Assembly (NCBI GenBank): GCA_902825945.1
Contig: CADECY010000002.1
Coordinates: forward strand, 62,001 to 126,000
DNA: 64,000 nt
Direction: 5' to 3'
Origin: an uncultured Acidobacteriota bacterium
GTDB lineage: Bacteria; Acidobacteriota; Terriglobia; Bryobacterales; Bryobacteraceae
A program made the position numbers and the translations under genes. A model generated the notes under the pieces. It searched no databases. It had not been told where the DNA came from and worked only from the letters and a program-made list of their open reading frames with translations. How positions within the stretch are numbered: the first letter of the stretch is position 1; each line of letters starts with the position of its first letter. Shown here piece by piece: positions 18,864 through 29,800 of the stretch.

Positions 18864-19157
18864 ATGAACTCGCAGGCAGCCACTCCGAATACGGAAGCGG
18901 CAATCCTCGCACGCATCATCCGATCCGGTGATGATCCCCAGACACCGGATGCAGCCCGCTACTTGCTTTCCATACGCCTGCCAGCAGCGGATGAGGAGCG
19001 TGTCAACGAGTTGTCCGCGAAGGCCCGGGCCGGCTCGTTGACTGGCCCTGAGACCCAGGAGTTGGACAGCTACCTGCATGTCGGCTTCTTGCTGGGCGTC
19101 CTGCAGGCCAAGGCCCGCAATCTGCTCGATCGGGACCCGGCCTTACAGCGGCAGTGA
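18864..19157 (+). CDS. Small protein coupled to an HNH nuclease
   Basis: This 97-residue helical, acidic protein (MNSQAATPNTEAAILARIIR) is of a type I recognise as a frequent upstream companion of short HNH endonuclease genes in soil bacteria. The last codons overlap the GTG of the HNH gene (GTGA), so the two are translated together. No catalytic motif is visible. The helix LPAADEERVNELSAKARAG suggests a coiled or scaffold role. Whether it modulates the nuclease is unknown. Confidence 0.75.
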   Translation: MNSQAATPNTEAAILARIIRSGDDPQTPDAARYLLSIRLPAADEERVNELSAKARAGSLTGPETQELDSYLHVGFLLGVLQAKARNLLDRDPALQRQ

Positions 19158-19543
19158 ATCGAGAACTGGCCAGGCAGGTTCGTGAACGGGCCGCCGAGCG
19201 CTGTGAGTACTGCCTGATTCCGCAACTCGCCCTGCCGCTGCCATTCCAGGTTGACCACATTATCGCCGAACAGCATCAGGGCGAAACCGCGCTGTCCAAT
19301 CTCGCGCTCGCGTGTCCACACTGCAATCGGTACAAGGGCCCTAACATAGCTGGAATCGACCCGCGCACCGGTGAACTCGTCCGCCTATTTCATCCCCGGA
19401 CCGACCGTTGGGAGGATCACTTCGATTGGGCCGATTCGTCCCGAATCGCTGGTAAGACGCCGATTGGACGAGCCACCGTTCAGGTCCTCGCAATGAACAC
19501 CGAGGGGCCTATGCTTCTCCGAAGGCTGCTGAACTCGGTATGA
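19154..19543 (+). CDS. HNH endonuclease
   Basis: This 129-residue protein starts at a GTG overlapping the previous stop. The zinc-ribbon Cys pairs (CEYC and CPHC) frame an HNH core: VDHIIAEQHQGE provides the DH pair, NLALACPHCN the central Asn, and NRYKG the terminal Asn. Members cut or nick DNA, but small lone ones of this kind have no assigned physiological role. It is preceded by its helical companion. Downstream, its 3' end lies about 40 bases from the breakpoint of a truncated kinase fragment, which suggests that arrival of this pair, or an associated deletion, removed the rest of that kinase. Confidence 0.88.
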   Translation: MNRELARQVRERAAERCEYCLIPQLALPLPFQVDHIIAEQHQGETALSNLALACPHCNRYKGPNIAGIDPRTGELVRLFHPRTDRWEDHFDWADSSRIAGKTPIGRATVQVLAMNTEGPMLLRRLLNSV

Positions 19544-19585
19544 GCCCGGGCGGACTTACGCCGCACTTCGCGGGTGCGGCACTGC

Positions 19586-19742
19586 GCCTCACGCGCGAAT
19601 CGCTCGCCGAACGCGGCTTTCGACACCTTGATCGCTACCGAGCGATCGAGCCGCGTATCGCGGGCGCGGAACACCTCGCCCATCCCCCTTCGCCAATCGG
19701 CGCGAGGATCTGATAGGGTCCAATGGTGTCGCCGGTCCTCAT
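19586..19742 (-). pseudogene. Truncated Ser/Thr kinase fragment (N-terminal lobe only, frameshifted)
   Basis: The fragment begins MRTGDTIGPYQILAPIGEGG, then shifts frame and continues GEVFRARDTRLDRSVAIK and FGERFAREA, matching residues about 8-53 of the adjacent full-length kinase. Relative to that kinase, one A is missing where GGAATGG has become GGATGG, near 19685. Homology stops abruptly at about 19586, just beyond the HNH gene. The ATG overlaps the stop of the full kinase (ATGA), so this was once a coupled tandem kinase gene. Nucleotide similarity to the full kinase is high over the surviving stretch, so the loss looks recent. Confidence 0.8.
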
Positions 19743-22300
19743 TCGGCTGACGCTCCCTGCTTCAGCAGCGCCGTCCAGTTGACGATCACCTCCAGCGGCT
19801 GCGATCCGCCCACTGGCTTTTGCACCAGGAAGCGCTTGCCGTCCGGCGCCACCGCGTAGGGCTGGAGGGCACCGGCGGGAGCCAATGCGAACAACTCGCG
19901 CGGCGTCGATGCCGCCACCGAGTCCGCGCCCACCTTCAATTCCGCCGCCATCAGGTTGCCGTCCGAAGAAATAAAGTACAACTCCCGCCCGTCTGGACTC
20001 CACTCCGGATACCAGCCGCCGCCCGTCGAGATCTGGAACTTGCCACGCGGCTCCGGGAACGCCTGGACGTACACCTCGTCCCGTCCGGACTCGTCCGACG
20101 TGTAGGCCACCCAACGCGGGCTGGGCTCCGGAGAGAATCGCGCCAGGTATTCGTTGAAGCGCGTGCGAAGATACAGTCGGGCCTTTTCGTTGGCCTCTGG
20201 CTTGCCGTCGGGCGTGACCGGCAGGACCCACAGGTCCCGCTGCGTGTCCTTCGCTGACTCGTAGTACAGCACGAGCCGCCCGTCGCGGGACCAGTCCTGG
20301 GGCCACTGCCGGTTCGCCGACTTGGTCACCCGCTGTTCAGTTCCGGCGCCGCTCGCCTCCTTGCGGTACAGGTTATACGGGGAGCCCGCTCGGAACATCA
20401 CCTGTCTGCCGTCCGGCGACCAGACCGGGAACGCCGTCAATCCCGGCAGGAATGTGAACCGGCTCCAGGCATCCCGCTCCACATCCACCATCGACAGGGC
20501 GGCGTCACCGCCGGACCTGCGGCCAACCGCAACCCGCCGTCCATCGGGTGACACCTTGTACGACACGAAGTTGCCCGGCTGTCCCAGAGTGCCAGCCGCC
20601 TTACCCGAACGGTCCAACCATGTGAGTTGGGCAAGGCTGGACCGGCCGTGCACCAGCAGGTTTCCTGTCCCGGCGGTGGCCGCCGCCATTCCGCCTATCG
20701 GACCCGCGCCCACCGCATCGGCAATGGGCCTCGGCTCGCCGGAAAGTTCGAGCCGTCCCGGGTCGAACGGCTGGGCCATCAGCGTGGTTCCGCGCAGCCA
20801 GAGCAGGTGGCCCGCCGCGTACAATCCGTCCCCGTTGGCCGAAACCAATCGGACCCGATCCGCCGGATTGGCCAACGACGCCGCGTAGATCCCCGCCTGT
20901 TCTGGCGCGCCCATCACCTGGAACAGAATTCTCCCGCCCGGAAGCAGTCGCGGAAACCGATGGGAAACCTCGCCCCGGTCGGCATTTATCGTGGTCAGGG
21001 GTTCGGGTGTGCCTCCGGATGCCGGAACGCGGCGGAGTCCCGCCGCTGTCCCAAACACGATCTTGCCGTCCGCGCCCCAGTCGCCGCCGCTATAAGAACC
21101 GTTGAACACATCGCAGATGGCGACGGGGGCGCCGCCACCCACGTCCACTCGCCACAGCTTGCCGCTCGAAAACCAGGCGACGGAACGACCGTCCGGCGAC
21201 CAGAAGGGTCTGGCTGCGCGCTCGGTGCCGGGCAGCAGCCGGGCCGTTGTGCCGTCCAGGGGCCGGACCCAGATTCCACTGCTGCCGGGCGCTGTGGAGA
21301 CAAATGCCAATGATCGGCCGTCGGGAGAGAGGGCGAAGCCCCCACTGTCGAACTGGCCTCCTTCGGGGGGATTGATCTGGGATCGAACCACTTGCTCCAA
21401 CACCGGGGCCAAACGCGATCCCCTCACCGCCCAGCCAATCAGCGCGCCGAGGATGAGAATTCCGAAGGCCGCAACGGCCCACGGCCAGCGACTCGCACCC
21501 GCTGACGCGGCCGGTGGTTGCTGCTCCATCGCAAGTCCGAGGTTGTACTTCAAGTCCCGCGCAGTCTGGAACCGCTCATCCGGATCCTTCGCCAAGCACT
21601 TGCGAATCACACGCCCCAACGGCGGATGCAGATCCAGCGCCGCCGGTTCGCGCTCTAGAATCGACGCGATCACGCTTGCCGTGTTCTCGCCGTCGAAAGC
21701 CTTCTTCCCCGACAGCAATTCATAGAACACGCACCCGAACGCAAAGAGATCCGACCGTGCATCCGCAGGCTTGCCTTGTAACTGCTCCGGAGCCATATAC
21801 TGCGGCGTCCCCGCGATCTCCCGGTCTCCCACTACCGCCGTCCGAGTCTCGTCGTTCTGACCGATCGGCGCGGTCTGCTGCGCCAGCCCGAAGTCCAGCA
21901 GCTTGATCCCCTGCTTGGTGACCAGCACATTGGCCGGCTTCAGATCGTGATGAACGAATCCCCGGCGATGCGCGGCGTCGAGCGCGTCCAGAATCTGGCT
22001 CGCGTACTCCACCGCCTTTTCCACCGGCAGCGGACCCTTCAACGGAGTCCCTTCGATGAACTCCATCACCAGGTAGTTCGGACCCACATCATGCAGCGTG
22101 CAGATGTTCGGATGATTCAGCGCCGCAACGGACTTGGCCTCCCGCGCGAATCGCTCGCCGAACTCCGCCTTCGACACCTTGATCGCTACCGTTCGATCGA
22201 GCCGCGTGTCGCGAGCGCGGAACACTTCGCCCATTCCACCTTCGCCGATCGGCGAGAGGATCTCATAGGCACCCAGCTTGTCTCCGCGATTGAGGGCCAT
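19739..22300 (-). CDS. Transmembrane Ser/Thr protein kinase with TolB/WD40-like sensor propeller
   Basis: This 853-residue protein has an N-terminal PknB-type kinase (about residues 10-265) with the glycine loop GEGGMGEVFRA, ATP-binding Lys41 in VAIK, catalytic Asp119 in HHDLKPAN, metal-binding Asp136 in DFG and APE in YMAPEQ. A single membrane span (about 273-293, WPWAVAAFGILILGALIGWAV) leads to an extracytoplasmic beta-propeller of TolB/PD40 repeats (FALSPDGRSLAFVST, FWSPDGRSVAWFSS, VWSPDGRQVMFRAG, EWSPDGRELYFISS). This layout is abundant in Acidobacteriota. The catalytic loop reads HHD rather than HRD, making it a non-RD kinase that may not need activation-loop phosphorylation. The ATG at 22300 lies 28 bases from the divergent gene. 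Confidence 0.94.
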   Translation of the reverse strand: MALNRGDKLGAYEILSPIGEGGMGEVFRARDTRLDRTVAIKVSKAEFGERFAREAKSVAALNHPNICTLHDVGPNYLVMEFIEGTPLKGPLPVEKAVEYASQILDALDAAHRRGFVHHDLKPANVLVTKQGIKLLDFGLAQQTAPIGQNDETRTAVVGDREIAGTPQYMAPEQLQGKPADARSDLFAFGCVFYELLSGKKAFDGENTASVIASILEREPAALDLHPPLGRVIRKCLAKDPDERFQTARDLKYNLGLAMEQQPPAASAGASRWPWAVAAFGILILGALIGWAVRGSRLAPVLEQVVRSQINPPEGGQFDSGGFALSPDGRSLAFVSTAPGSSGIWVRPLDGTTARLLPGTERAARPFWSPDGRSVAWFSSGKLWRVDVGGGAPVAICDVFNGSYSGGDWGADGKIVFGTAAGLRRVPASGGTPEPLTTINADRGEVSHRFPRLLPGGRILFQVMGAPEQAGIYAASLANPADRVRLVSANGDGLYAAGHLLWLRGTTLMAQPFDPGRLELSGEPRPIADAVGAGPIGGMAAATAGTGNLLVHGRSSLAQLTWLDRSGKAAGTLGQPGNFVSYKVSPDGRRVAVGRRSGGDAALSMVDVERDAWSRFTFLPGLTAFPVWSPDGRQVMFRAGSPYNLYRKEASGAGTEQRVTKSANRQWPQDWSRDGRLVLYYESAKDTQRDLWVLPVTPDGKPEANEKARLYLRTRFNEYLARFSPEPSPRWVAYTSDESGRDEVYVQAFPEPRGKFQISTGGGWYPEWSPDGRELYFISSDGNLMAAELKVGADSVAASTPRELFALAPAGALQPYAVAPDGKRFLVQKPVGGSQPLEVIVNWTALLKQGASAE

Positions 22301-22328
22301 GTCCGATCAAGTATATCGTGGTGTAGAG

Positions 22329-23174
22329 ATGCTCTCCGCATTCCTCGGACTAATCTTCGCCCTCGCGATCGACCAGACAGACCCCGTTGGCTTTCGCCTC
22401 GACAACGGCGTCTTCGTCGCCGACCATTCGCGCCGCAACGGGATCGATTCCGGCACGCTGCACAAGCTGACCTACAAGGCCCGGGACGTTTCGCTCGAGC
22501 GGACTCCCACCAATTGGATGCACTGGGCGCCGAGCTTCCAACGGCCCGGCGCGCGAGCCTACACGAGCATCTCCACATGGAATCCGGTGCAGAAGTTTCG
22601 TCATGAGAGGTCCGGGAGCAAGTTCGTGTTCTCCCGTGAAGGCCGGCACCAGGATTATCCCGAGATCGGGCTGAAGACCGAGTACACTTATTTCGATCGT
22701 GAGCCCTACTTTCTGTTTCACGCCGTTCTAACGGTCGAGAAGGAGATCGACATGTACTGGCTGCGCGGGCAGGAGATGACGATGGACTCGTTCTTCACCC
22801 ACGCCGCGTGGCCGGATGCTCAGGGCAAGCCGGTCATCCGCACGTTCGAAACACGCAACGAGATTCTCGACCGGAAGCCGATCGCCGTGGACGCGCCGTG
22901 GATCGCGTTCGCCAATCCGGCGAAAGGTTACGGCTACGGCGCCGTGGTGCTCGACTTCAAAGCCACCAAGACCGCGAAGGCGATGATGAAGATCAACGAT
23001 GGCGCGAACAACGGCAAATACTGGGACCGGCAGATCATTGGCCAGGTGAACACGCGGCTGGTTCCGGGCGACCGGTTCGAGGAGCGTACCGCTTACGTGT
23101 TGTTCGAGAGCACGCCTGCGAATCCGGCGGGAGAATTCCTGAAGTGGGAAAAGAAGCTGCGTTCCATCCTTTGA
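22329..23174 (+). CDS. Exported protein of unknown function, beta-rich
   Basis: The ATG at 22329 gives 281 residues with a signal peptide (MLSAFLGLIFALA). In-frame starts further upstream overlap the kinase start. The mature protein is rich in aromatic residues and beta segments (YPEIGLKTEYTYFDREPYF, KGYGYGAVVLDFK) with phrases such as WMHWAPSFQRPGARAY that suggest a carbohydrate-active or lectin-like beta-sandwich. I cannot assign a family. The stop overlaps the TTG of the following acetyltransferase (TTGA), so the two are coupled, although their localisations differ. Confidence 0.72.
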   Translation: MLSAFLGLIFALAIDQTDPVGFRLDNGVFVADHSRRNGIDSGTLHKLTYKARDVSLERTPTNWMHWAPSFQRPGARAYTSISTWNPVQKFRHERSGSKFVFSREGRHQDYPEIGLKTEYTYFDREPYFLFHAVLTVEKEIDMYWLRGQEMTMDSFFTHAAWPDAQGKPVIRTFETRNEILDRKPIAVDAPWIAFANPAKGYGYGAVVLDFKATKTAKAMMKINDGANNGKYWDRQIIGQVNTRLVPGDRFEERTAYVLFESTPANPAGEFLKWEKKLRSIL

Positions 23175-23719
23175 CACCCGATCGTTGGGCCGATCTCGAA
23201 GCGCTGTTCGGTGAGCGCGGCGCCTGCGGTGGGTGCTGGTGCATGTTCTGGAGACTCCGGCGCAGGGAGTTTGAAGCAGGCAAGGGCGAAGCGAACCGAA
23301 CGGCGTTCCGGGAAGTGGTGGAACGCGATCCGGCGCCCGGGGTACTGGCGTACTTGGGCGGACGCGCGGTGGGCTGGTGCGCCGTAGCTCCGCGATCGGA
23401 GTACGTGGCGCTCGCGAACTCGCGCATTCTGCGGCCGGTCGATGAGCTGCCCGTGTGGTCAATCTCCTGCCTGTTCGTCCACAAGGCGCAGCGTCGGCGC
23501 GGTCTCAGCGCCAAGCTGATCGAGGCCGCGGTGCGATTCGCGAAGAAGCAGGGCGCGTGCGTCGTGGAGGCGTATCCGGTGGATCCGGCGGCGAAGCAGG
23601 CGGATGCGTTCTTGTGGACAGGGATCGCTTCGGCGTTCGCCAGGGCGGGATTCGAGGAGGTGGCCCGGAGGTCGGCGACGCGGCCCGTGATGCGGAAGGA
23701 CCTGACGCCACGCGGATAG
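23171..23719 (+). CDS. GNAT-family N-acetyltransferase
   Basis: This 182-residue protein starts at a TTG that overlaps the previous stop (TTGA); no ATG is available before the domain. The core includes GGCWCMFWR near the N-terminus, a strand entering the acetyl-CoA site (VWSISCLFVHKAQRRRGLSA) with the Q/RxxGxG/A-like P-loop RRRGLS, and a downstream WTGIASAFARAGFEEVARR. The double cysteine in GGCWC is typical of an uncharacterised subgroup of acetyltransferases that often modify small molecules or peptides. It is cytoplasmic and coupled to an exported protein, which is an odd pairing. The acceptor is unknown. Confidence 0.82.
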   Translation: MTPDRWADLEALFGERGACGGCWCMFWRLRRREFEAGKGEANRTAFREVVERDPAPGVLAYLGGRAVGWCAVAPRSEYVALANSRILRPVDELPVWSISCLFVHKAQRRRGLSAKLIEAAVRFAKKQGACVVEAYPVDPAAKQADAFLWTGIASAFARAGFEEVARRSATRPVMRKDLTPRG

Positions 23720-23796
23720 CGCCCACGGCGTTGTGTTTTGCAACGCGTAGGACTTGGGGGGTAGTGACAGAATCCGGTTTCTGGCGCACACTAGGG

Positions 23797-23808
23797 GTAC
23801 ATCTGTAC
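23797..23808. promoter_or_regulatory. GTACA-N2-TGTAC dyad just upstream of the subtilisin gene
   Basis: The inverted repeat with 5-bp arms lies only five to sixteen bases from the protease ATG, where a repressor would block initiation or a hairpin would affect translation. No regulator assigned. Confidence 0.25.
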
Positions 23809-23812
23809 ACGC

Positions 23813-26800
23813 ATGAGGACTCGGAGTCTCGCTTTATCACTGGGAATACTCACCGCTGCGCCAGCACTATTCGGTCAAGCGCACCTCGCTGATTCGCTGC
23901 GGGCTGCCGCGCCCGGCGAGACAGTCCCCGTTTTCTTACTCCTGAAGGATCAGCCCCAACGCGAGATCTTCCAGCACGAGGAAAGCGCCGCAAGCTTCGT
24001 TCTCGACGCGACGCAGCGGCGGCTGCGCGCTGTTTCCGAGAACGGCACGGCGGCGGAAGCGGCGTCCGCCCGAGCGGCGGCTGAGAGGGCGATCGCCGAT
24101 GTCCGGACCCGCGCCTTCGCGATGATCGAGGCAAAGATCCAGGAGGATCAGTCGAGCGTGGAAACGCTGCTGACCTCTCTCGGCGCGCGCAAAGTGTGGC
24201 GATACAAGGCCGTCAACATGATGACCGCCGAGGTCCGGGCGGACCGGCTGGAGGCGCTCGCCGCGCATCCGGCGATCGCCGAGATCCTGCCCGCGCAGAC
24301 CCTGCGCACACAACTGGCCTCGAGCGTTCCGGGACTCGGCGCTCCGGCGTTCTGGAGCGCGGGCTGGAACGGTACCGGACAATCGGTGGCCATCATCGAT
24401 TCGGGCATCACGGCCAATCATCCCGCCTTTCAGGGAAAGACGGTCGTCGCGCAGGTGTTCCTCACGTTCGGCCAGGAAAACGAGCAGTGCTTCGGCGACG
24501 ATCCGAACTCGCCGGTGGATCAACTCGGCCACGGCACACACGTCGCGGGTATCGTGGGCAGCCTCGGCTCGTTTGGTTTCGAGAACCATAAAGGCGTAGC
24601 GCCCGGCGCGAGCCTCTACAGCCTCAAGGCCGCATACAAGGGCACGGGACCTTGCGGCGGTTCTGGACTCGCCGATAGCCGCGACATCCAGGCCGCGATC
24701 GATTGGCTGGTGCAGAATACGCCGGTGCGGATCGCGAACATGAGTCTGGGTTCCCAGGAAGCGACGGACGACGACGCGTTGTCGCGGTACATGGACTCAG
24801 TGGCCGATGTCTTTGGCGTCTTCTTTTCGATCGCCGCCGGCAACGGAACCGGCTGCCGGATACACACCCCGGGGCATGCTTACAACGTGATGTCGATCGC
24901 CAATTACCAGACTCGCGGGACCATTTACTCGAGTTGTAATGGGCCGACGATCGGCGGGCGTTTCAAGCCGGATGTCGCCGCACCGGGCTTCGGGATCGCC
25001 TCGACGGCATGGAACTGGGAAACCGGCAATGATTATCTGACGCTGTCCGGAACCAGCATGGCCGCGCCGCATATCGCCGGGTCGGCCGCGCTGCTGGCGA
25101 ATGGCGCACTGACCGATCCGCTTGCAATGCGCGCAGCGCTGGTGAATACCACCGACAACGACGGCTGGGCCGCCGACCGTGGATGGGGTTACGCCAATTT
25201 GACCACCGCGCAGTCGCAGTTCACCTTCGGGCGCACCGGACAACTGGCGGGCGGATCTTCGCCAGGTTCGTTTCATTTGTACGAACTCCCCGGCGCGGGC
25301 AAGGCGAAGGCTTCCATCGCTTGGAACCGGCACATCGTCACCCAGAACTCGGGCGTGCTGAACGATATCGACCTGTTCACCTACTCGCGGGATACTGGGG
25401 CGGCGGTGACGCAATCGGCCGATCCGTTGCAGACCGTGCAGCAGGTGGTGGCCGCGAGCGGACCCGCGGTGATCAAGGTCAGGATGATCACGCCGGTGCT
25501 GGCCGGTGGAATCACTCTCGAAAAGTACGGGATCGCGTTCAATCAGGCCGCCACTCTGCGCGGCGGCCCCGCGTTGGTGCCAGTCTGCACCGCTCCCGCC
25601 GAGGTCGCGACGGGCTCGGCGTTCCAACTTTCCTGCACTGTGACCAACAGCGGCGATCTGAACGCCTTCTCGACCGGATTGACCGTTTCCCTGTCGAACG
25701 GATTCACCGGATCGGGCACCGCCTCCTTCGGGACGGTCAACGCCGGATCGGCGAGTTCGAGTCAGAACCTGCCGCTCACGACTCCGGTCACGGGTGGTAA
25801 TTTCACCCTCTCCTACACGGCCACCAGCACCGCCTTCGGCGAAACGTTCACGGGCGTGGGAACCGTGGTGGTCAACGTCATCGGACCTCCGGGGCTGCCC
25901 ACCAATCCGGTGCCCGCGGATCTGGGCACGGCGCTGCCCGGCCCCAGGGTGCTCGGCTGGAGCGCGGCGCCCGCCGCCACTTCGTATGACGTCTACTTCG
26001 GAACTACCGCCGTGCCACCGCTCGTCACCAATGTCACCGTGCCGGGCTACACACCGCCGGCGCTCGCGGCCGCAACCACATACTACTGGCGAGTGGTGGC
26101 GAAGAATGCCTTCGGTTCGAATTCCTCGCCTACCTGGACATTCACGACAGTCCAATTGACGAACCTCTCTTTGACCACCGGACTCGTCACGGGCGGCACA
26201 AGCGTCACGGGGACTGTGACATTGAGCGGACCCGCTCCTCCGTTCGGCGCCCAGGTGACGCTCTCATCTTCCGCTCCCGCCGCCTCGGTTCCGCCGTTCG
26301 TCAACGTCGCGGCGGGCGCAACCTCGGCGAACTTCACGGTCAACACGTCCGCGGTCGCTTCGGCCACCGTGGCGACCCTCACGGCCACGTTCAACGGGAG
26401 CGCTCAAGCGGGGCTCACGATCAATCCACCGCTGCCCACCCCCGCGACGGTTACTTTCTCGGCGAATCCGGTGCTGGGCGGAACGCCCGTAACGGGTACG
26501 GTGACGCTCAACGTTCCCGCATGGCCGTCGAACGTCACCGTCAATCTGTCAAGCTCCGCCGGCGCTGCAACGGTTCCGGCAAGTGTCACCATCGCGGCGG
26601 GTGCCATTTCCGCCAACTTCCCGATCACCACCAGCACTGTCACGGCACGAACTGTCGCCAACATTACCGCGACACTCAACGGAACCGCGCAGGGCGCTCT
26701 GACACTACAGATGCCGGCGAGTTCGCTGATCGGGTGGTGGAAGCTCGACGACGGATCCGGCACCTCGGCGTTCGACAGCAGTAACAGCGCCAACAACGGG

Positions 26801-29800
26801 ACACTGGTCAACGCACCGGCATGGTCGGCCGGACGCGTGGGCGAAGGACTGACTCTCGGCGGAACCAACTTCGTCGATGCCGGCAATCCGGCAGTCCTGC
26901 GCAACGTGACATCGATCACCGTGGCGGGATGGATCAAGCCCACCGGAACGAACGATGGGACGGCACTACTCTCGTTGGATTCGGGCTCCGCCAACTTCTA
27001 TTCGCTGAACTTGAAGGACGGCGGGTCGGCATCGCTGCAGGGTCCATCGTTCCAGATTCTGACGAACCAGGGAGCGCGGACGCTGTTCTCCAACCGGACC
27101 GGATGGAACACGACCCAGTGGTACTTCCTCGCCGGAAGCTACGACAGCGCGACGCGCACCCAGAAACTCTACCTAGACGGGGCCCTGGCCGCCAGCACCG
27201 TGCTGCCCGCCGGATCGGCGATGCTCATCGGGGGCTATGGTACGCAGACGGTGAGTCTCGGCGCGGACGCGGGAGTCGGTTACCGCGGTTCGATCGACGA
27301 CCTGCGCATTTATTCGGCGGCGCTTTCCGACGCTGAAATCGCGGCACTGTTTACCTCGGCGGGCGGTCCGCCGGCGGTGCAGATCAGTGCCGTCTCGCTC
27401 TCGACACCCTCAGTGACCGGAGGCATGGGCGTGACCGGCACGGTTACGCTGAGCGGACCCGCACCCGCCGGCAACGCGGTGGTTTCGGTGACGAGCAGCA
27501 ATGCCGCCGCATCGGTCCCGCCGAGCGTCACGGTGAACGCGGGCGCCACGAGCGCGAACTTCACGATCGGCACGGCGGCGGTGAGTTCGCAGCAGTCCGC
27601 GGTGATAACCGCCGGCTACAACGGCAGTGCGCAAGCGACGGTGACCGTCAACCCGGCTGCAATCCTCTCCGTTTCACTCTCCCCCGGCACTGTGACCGGC
27701 GGAGCCAGCGTCTCGGGCACGGTGACTCTCAACGGTCCGGCGCCAGTTGGCAACGCGGTTGTCGCGCTGACCAGCACGAATACGGCCGCTCCGGTTCCGG
27801 TGAATGTCACGGTCAATGCAGGATCGACGACGGCGAACTTCACGATCAACACCACAACCGTGACTTCCTCGCAATCGGCCACGGTTACCGCCACATTCAA
27901 CGGGACCGCGCAGGCATCGCTAACGGTTAACCCGGCCGCGGCCCAAGTGGCGGTATCGTCGGTCTTGCTATCGGCTCCGGCGGTCACGGGCGGAACCAGC
28001 GTCACTGGCACTGTGACGCTAAACGGAGCCGCTCCGTCCGGCAATGCGCTCGTGGGGCTTACGAGTTCCAACGGATCCGCCGCGGTCCCGGCGAGCGTAA
28101 CCGTCGCGGCGGGGGCCACCTCGGCGGACTTCACGATCAACACCTCGCCCGTGGCGTCCTCGCAATCGGCTACGATCACCGCCGCCTACAATGGAACCGC
28201 GCAGGCGATCCTCACCGTGAATCCGGCGGCGAGCGGCGGCACGCCGACGCTCGTGGGTTGGTTCCGGCTCGACGAAGGCACAGGCAACGTCGCCGGCGAT
28301 TCGAGTGGAAACGGCACGGCCGGATTGCTTACCAACGCCCCGTCGTGGATCGCGGGCCGCACCGGACAGGCGCTCGACTTCCATGGCGGAAACTGGGTGG
28401 ATCTGGGCAATCCGGCGGTCCTGCGCAATCTCACCTCGGTGACCGTCTCGGCCTGGGTCAAGCCAGGTGGCACGAACGGCGGCCAGGCGATCATTGCGTG
28501 GGATGGCGGTTCGTGGAACTTCTATTCGCTGAATCTCAACGATGCCGGTTCACCCGCGCTGCGTGGGCCCTCGTTCTCGATTGCCGCGACGACGGGCTAT
28601 GAAACGGTCTTCTTCAATAAGACCGATTGGGACACGTCGCGGTGGTATCTGCTCAGCGGAAGCTTCGACAACACGGCCAAGTCGCTGAAGCTCTACGTCG
28701 ATGGCGTGCCGGTTGCGAGCCGGACACTCTCCGCGAGCGCCGTCATGCAGCTTCCGGGATGGGGAACCCAGAAGGTCTATGTCGGCTCGGACGCCGGCTC
28801 GGGTGTCCGGGCCGCGATCGACGACGTGCGGATCTACACAGGCGCGCTTTCCGACGCGGCTGTTCTGGGGATCTTCGGCGGAGTTCCGGCGCCGGCTCCC
28901 TCGGTCGCGTCCGTAACGGTGTCGCCAAACCCGGTGACCGGCGGCGCGGCCGTCACTGGAACAGTGACGCTGACAGGCACGGCTCCAGCCGGAAACGCGG
29001 TGGTCACCTTGTCGAGTTCGAACGGCGCCGCCACGGTCCCGCCCAACGTGACGGTGCTAGCGGGGGCCACGTCCGCCACGTTCAATATCACCACCACCAC
29101 GGTCGCTTCGACACAGTCCGCGACAATCACCGCTACTTACAACGGCACCGCGCAGGCCCCGCTGACGGTGAATGCGCCCTCCGGTGGTGGAGGTTCGCCA
29201 ACGCTCGTGGGCTGGTGGAAGCTCGACGAGGGGACTGGACTTACCACGGCGGATAGCAGTGGAAACGGCTCAACCGGTGTGTTGACCGGAAGTCCATCGT
29301 GGACCGCTGGCCGCGACGGACAGGGCCTGACCTTCAACGGCGGCAACCAGGTGGATCTGGGTAATCCAGCCGTGTTGCGGAATTTGACATCGGTCAGCGT
29401 CTCGGCCTGGTTCAAACCCAGTGGGACCAACGGAGGTCAGCCGTTGGCCGTTTGGGACAGTGGCTCTGCGAACTTCTACTCACTCAATATCAATGACTCT
29501 GGATCGTCCGCGCTGCGCGGGCCATCGTTCACGGTCATGACGACGGGAGGAGTCGAGACGGTCTTCTTCAACAAGACGGACTGGGATCCGGCGCAGTGGT
29601 ACCTGCTCACCGGCAGCTTTGACAATGCCTCGAAAGTGATGAAAATCCATGTCAACGGCGCGCTGGCGGCGACACGCACGCTCGCAAGCGGAGCTTCCAT
29701 GCTGCTTCCGTCGTACGGCACTCAGAAGGTATACATCGGCGGCGAGCCGGGATGGGCCGCGCGCGGTGTCATCGACGACGTTCGAATCTACAGCGGCGCA

